From positions 1-64,000 of the forward strand of contig JBDHYG010000005.1 of NCBI GenBank assembly GCA_039811225.1: DNA of 64,000 bases, read 5' to 3'. The notes under the pieces are model-generated. The model was not told the origin of the DNA and ran no database searches. It saw nothing but the letters and a program-made list of their open reading frames with translations. The DNA is from JAFDXJ01 sp039811225 (GTDB lineage Bacteria; Bacteroidota; Bacteroidia; Chitinophagales; Chitinophagaceae). Shown here in pieces: positions 63,839 through 64,000 of the stretch (within the stretch, counting starts at the first letter, position 1; every line of letters begins with the position of its first letter). The position numbers and the translations under genes were made by a program.

Positions 63839-64000
63839 ATTATTGTTACGGGATAAGTAGAAAGCGGTGGATAAACTGTGCCGGGCAGGTGTCGTAGAAA
63901 TAAATCAGGTGGAAATACTATATTTACGACAAGAACCTGCAGTTCCTTTTAAAAACGGAAAAACATTTTTTATAAAAGCTGCCAGGCAATTTTTTACCTG

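Overview
The window reads as a chromosomal segment of a Bacteroidota bacterium, most likely family Chitinophagaceae (the family is an inference from protein flavour). Supporting signs are the Bacteroidota -7 promoter box TAnnTTTG upstream of many genes, the near absence of Shine-Dalgarno sequences, a type IX secretion sorting tail on a sialidase, many Cys-lipoproteins ending in -SC/-AC/-NC, an rpsF-rpsR-rplI operon without ssb, and zinc-cysteine-less Tgt. It is mostly ordinary core genome. I see no insertion sequence, prophage, CRISPR array or rRNA.

Layout. 0-9 kb: tRNA-Lys, recF, a lone peptide-binding lipoprotein, an M1 aminopeptidase, a flippase, an MFS exporter, deoxynucleoside kinase and folK. 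9-23 kb: a lone ABC-2 permease, an SRPBCC protein, bioA, the tamB/ydeI/GT39 run, an M61 peptidase and an orphan KorA. 23-31 kb: polysaccharide deacetylase, Bax-inhibitor-like protein, HPF, thiolase, pruA, an L,D-transpeptidase and tgt. 31-38 kb: GT2-rsmG, then a sugar kinase fused to a RapZ C-terminal domain next to a MurU-like nucleotidyltransferase, a TPR membrane protein and the S6-S18-L9 operon. 38-47 kb: two tandem transglutaminase-like proteins (one catalytically degenerate), a beta-helix lipoprotein, a possible CotH-like protein, a phospholipase D family protein and an MsbA-like ABC exporter. 47-60 kb: an accessory-looking stretch with an AraC regulator carrying a CxxC metal-binding-like head, a VOC-EVE-MarR operon, a LamG/sialidase T9SS cargo, a lipoprotein, and a copper-resistance operon (P1B ATPase, chaperone, DUF3347 protein, multicopper oxidase). 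60-64 kb: PPP-type phosphatase, DUF6090-like protein, FemAB-like transferase and a Gfo/Idh/MocA oxidoreductase.

Most striking points: (1) the kinase-RapZ(C) fusion beside MurU, which suggests cell-wall amino-sugar salvage joined to an amino-sugar sensing domain; (2) a perfect AGGAGG at optimal spacing before rpsR, in a genome that otherwise ignores Shine-Dalgarno signals, where bS18 is one of the proteins that hides the anti-SD; (3) a multicopper oxidase with a C-terminal extension that looks like an outer-membrane beta-barrel, downstream of a copper ATPase whose start region carries repeated TTGTAGT/ACTACAA half-sites; (4) the CxxC-AraC regulator about 7 kb upstream of that operon.
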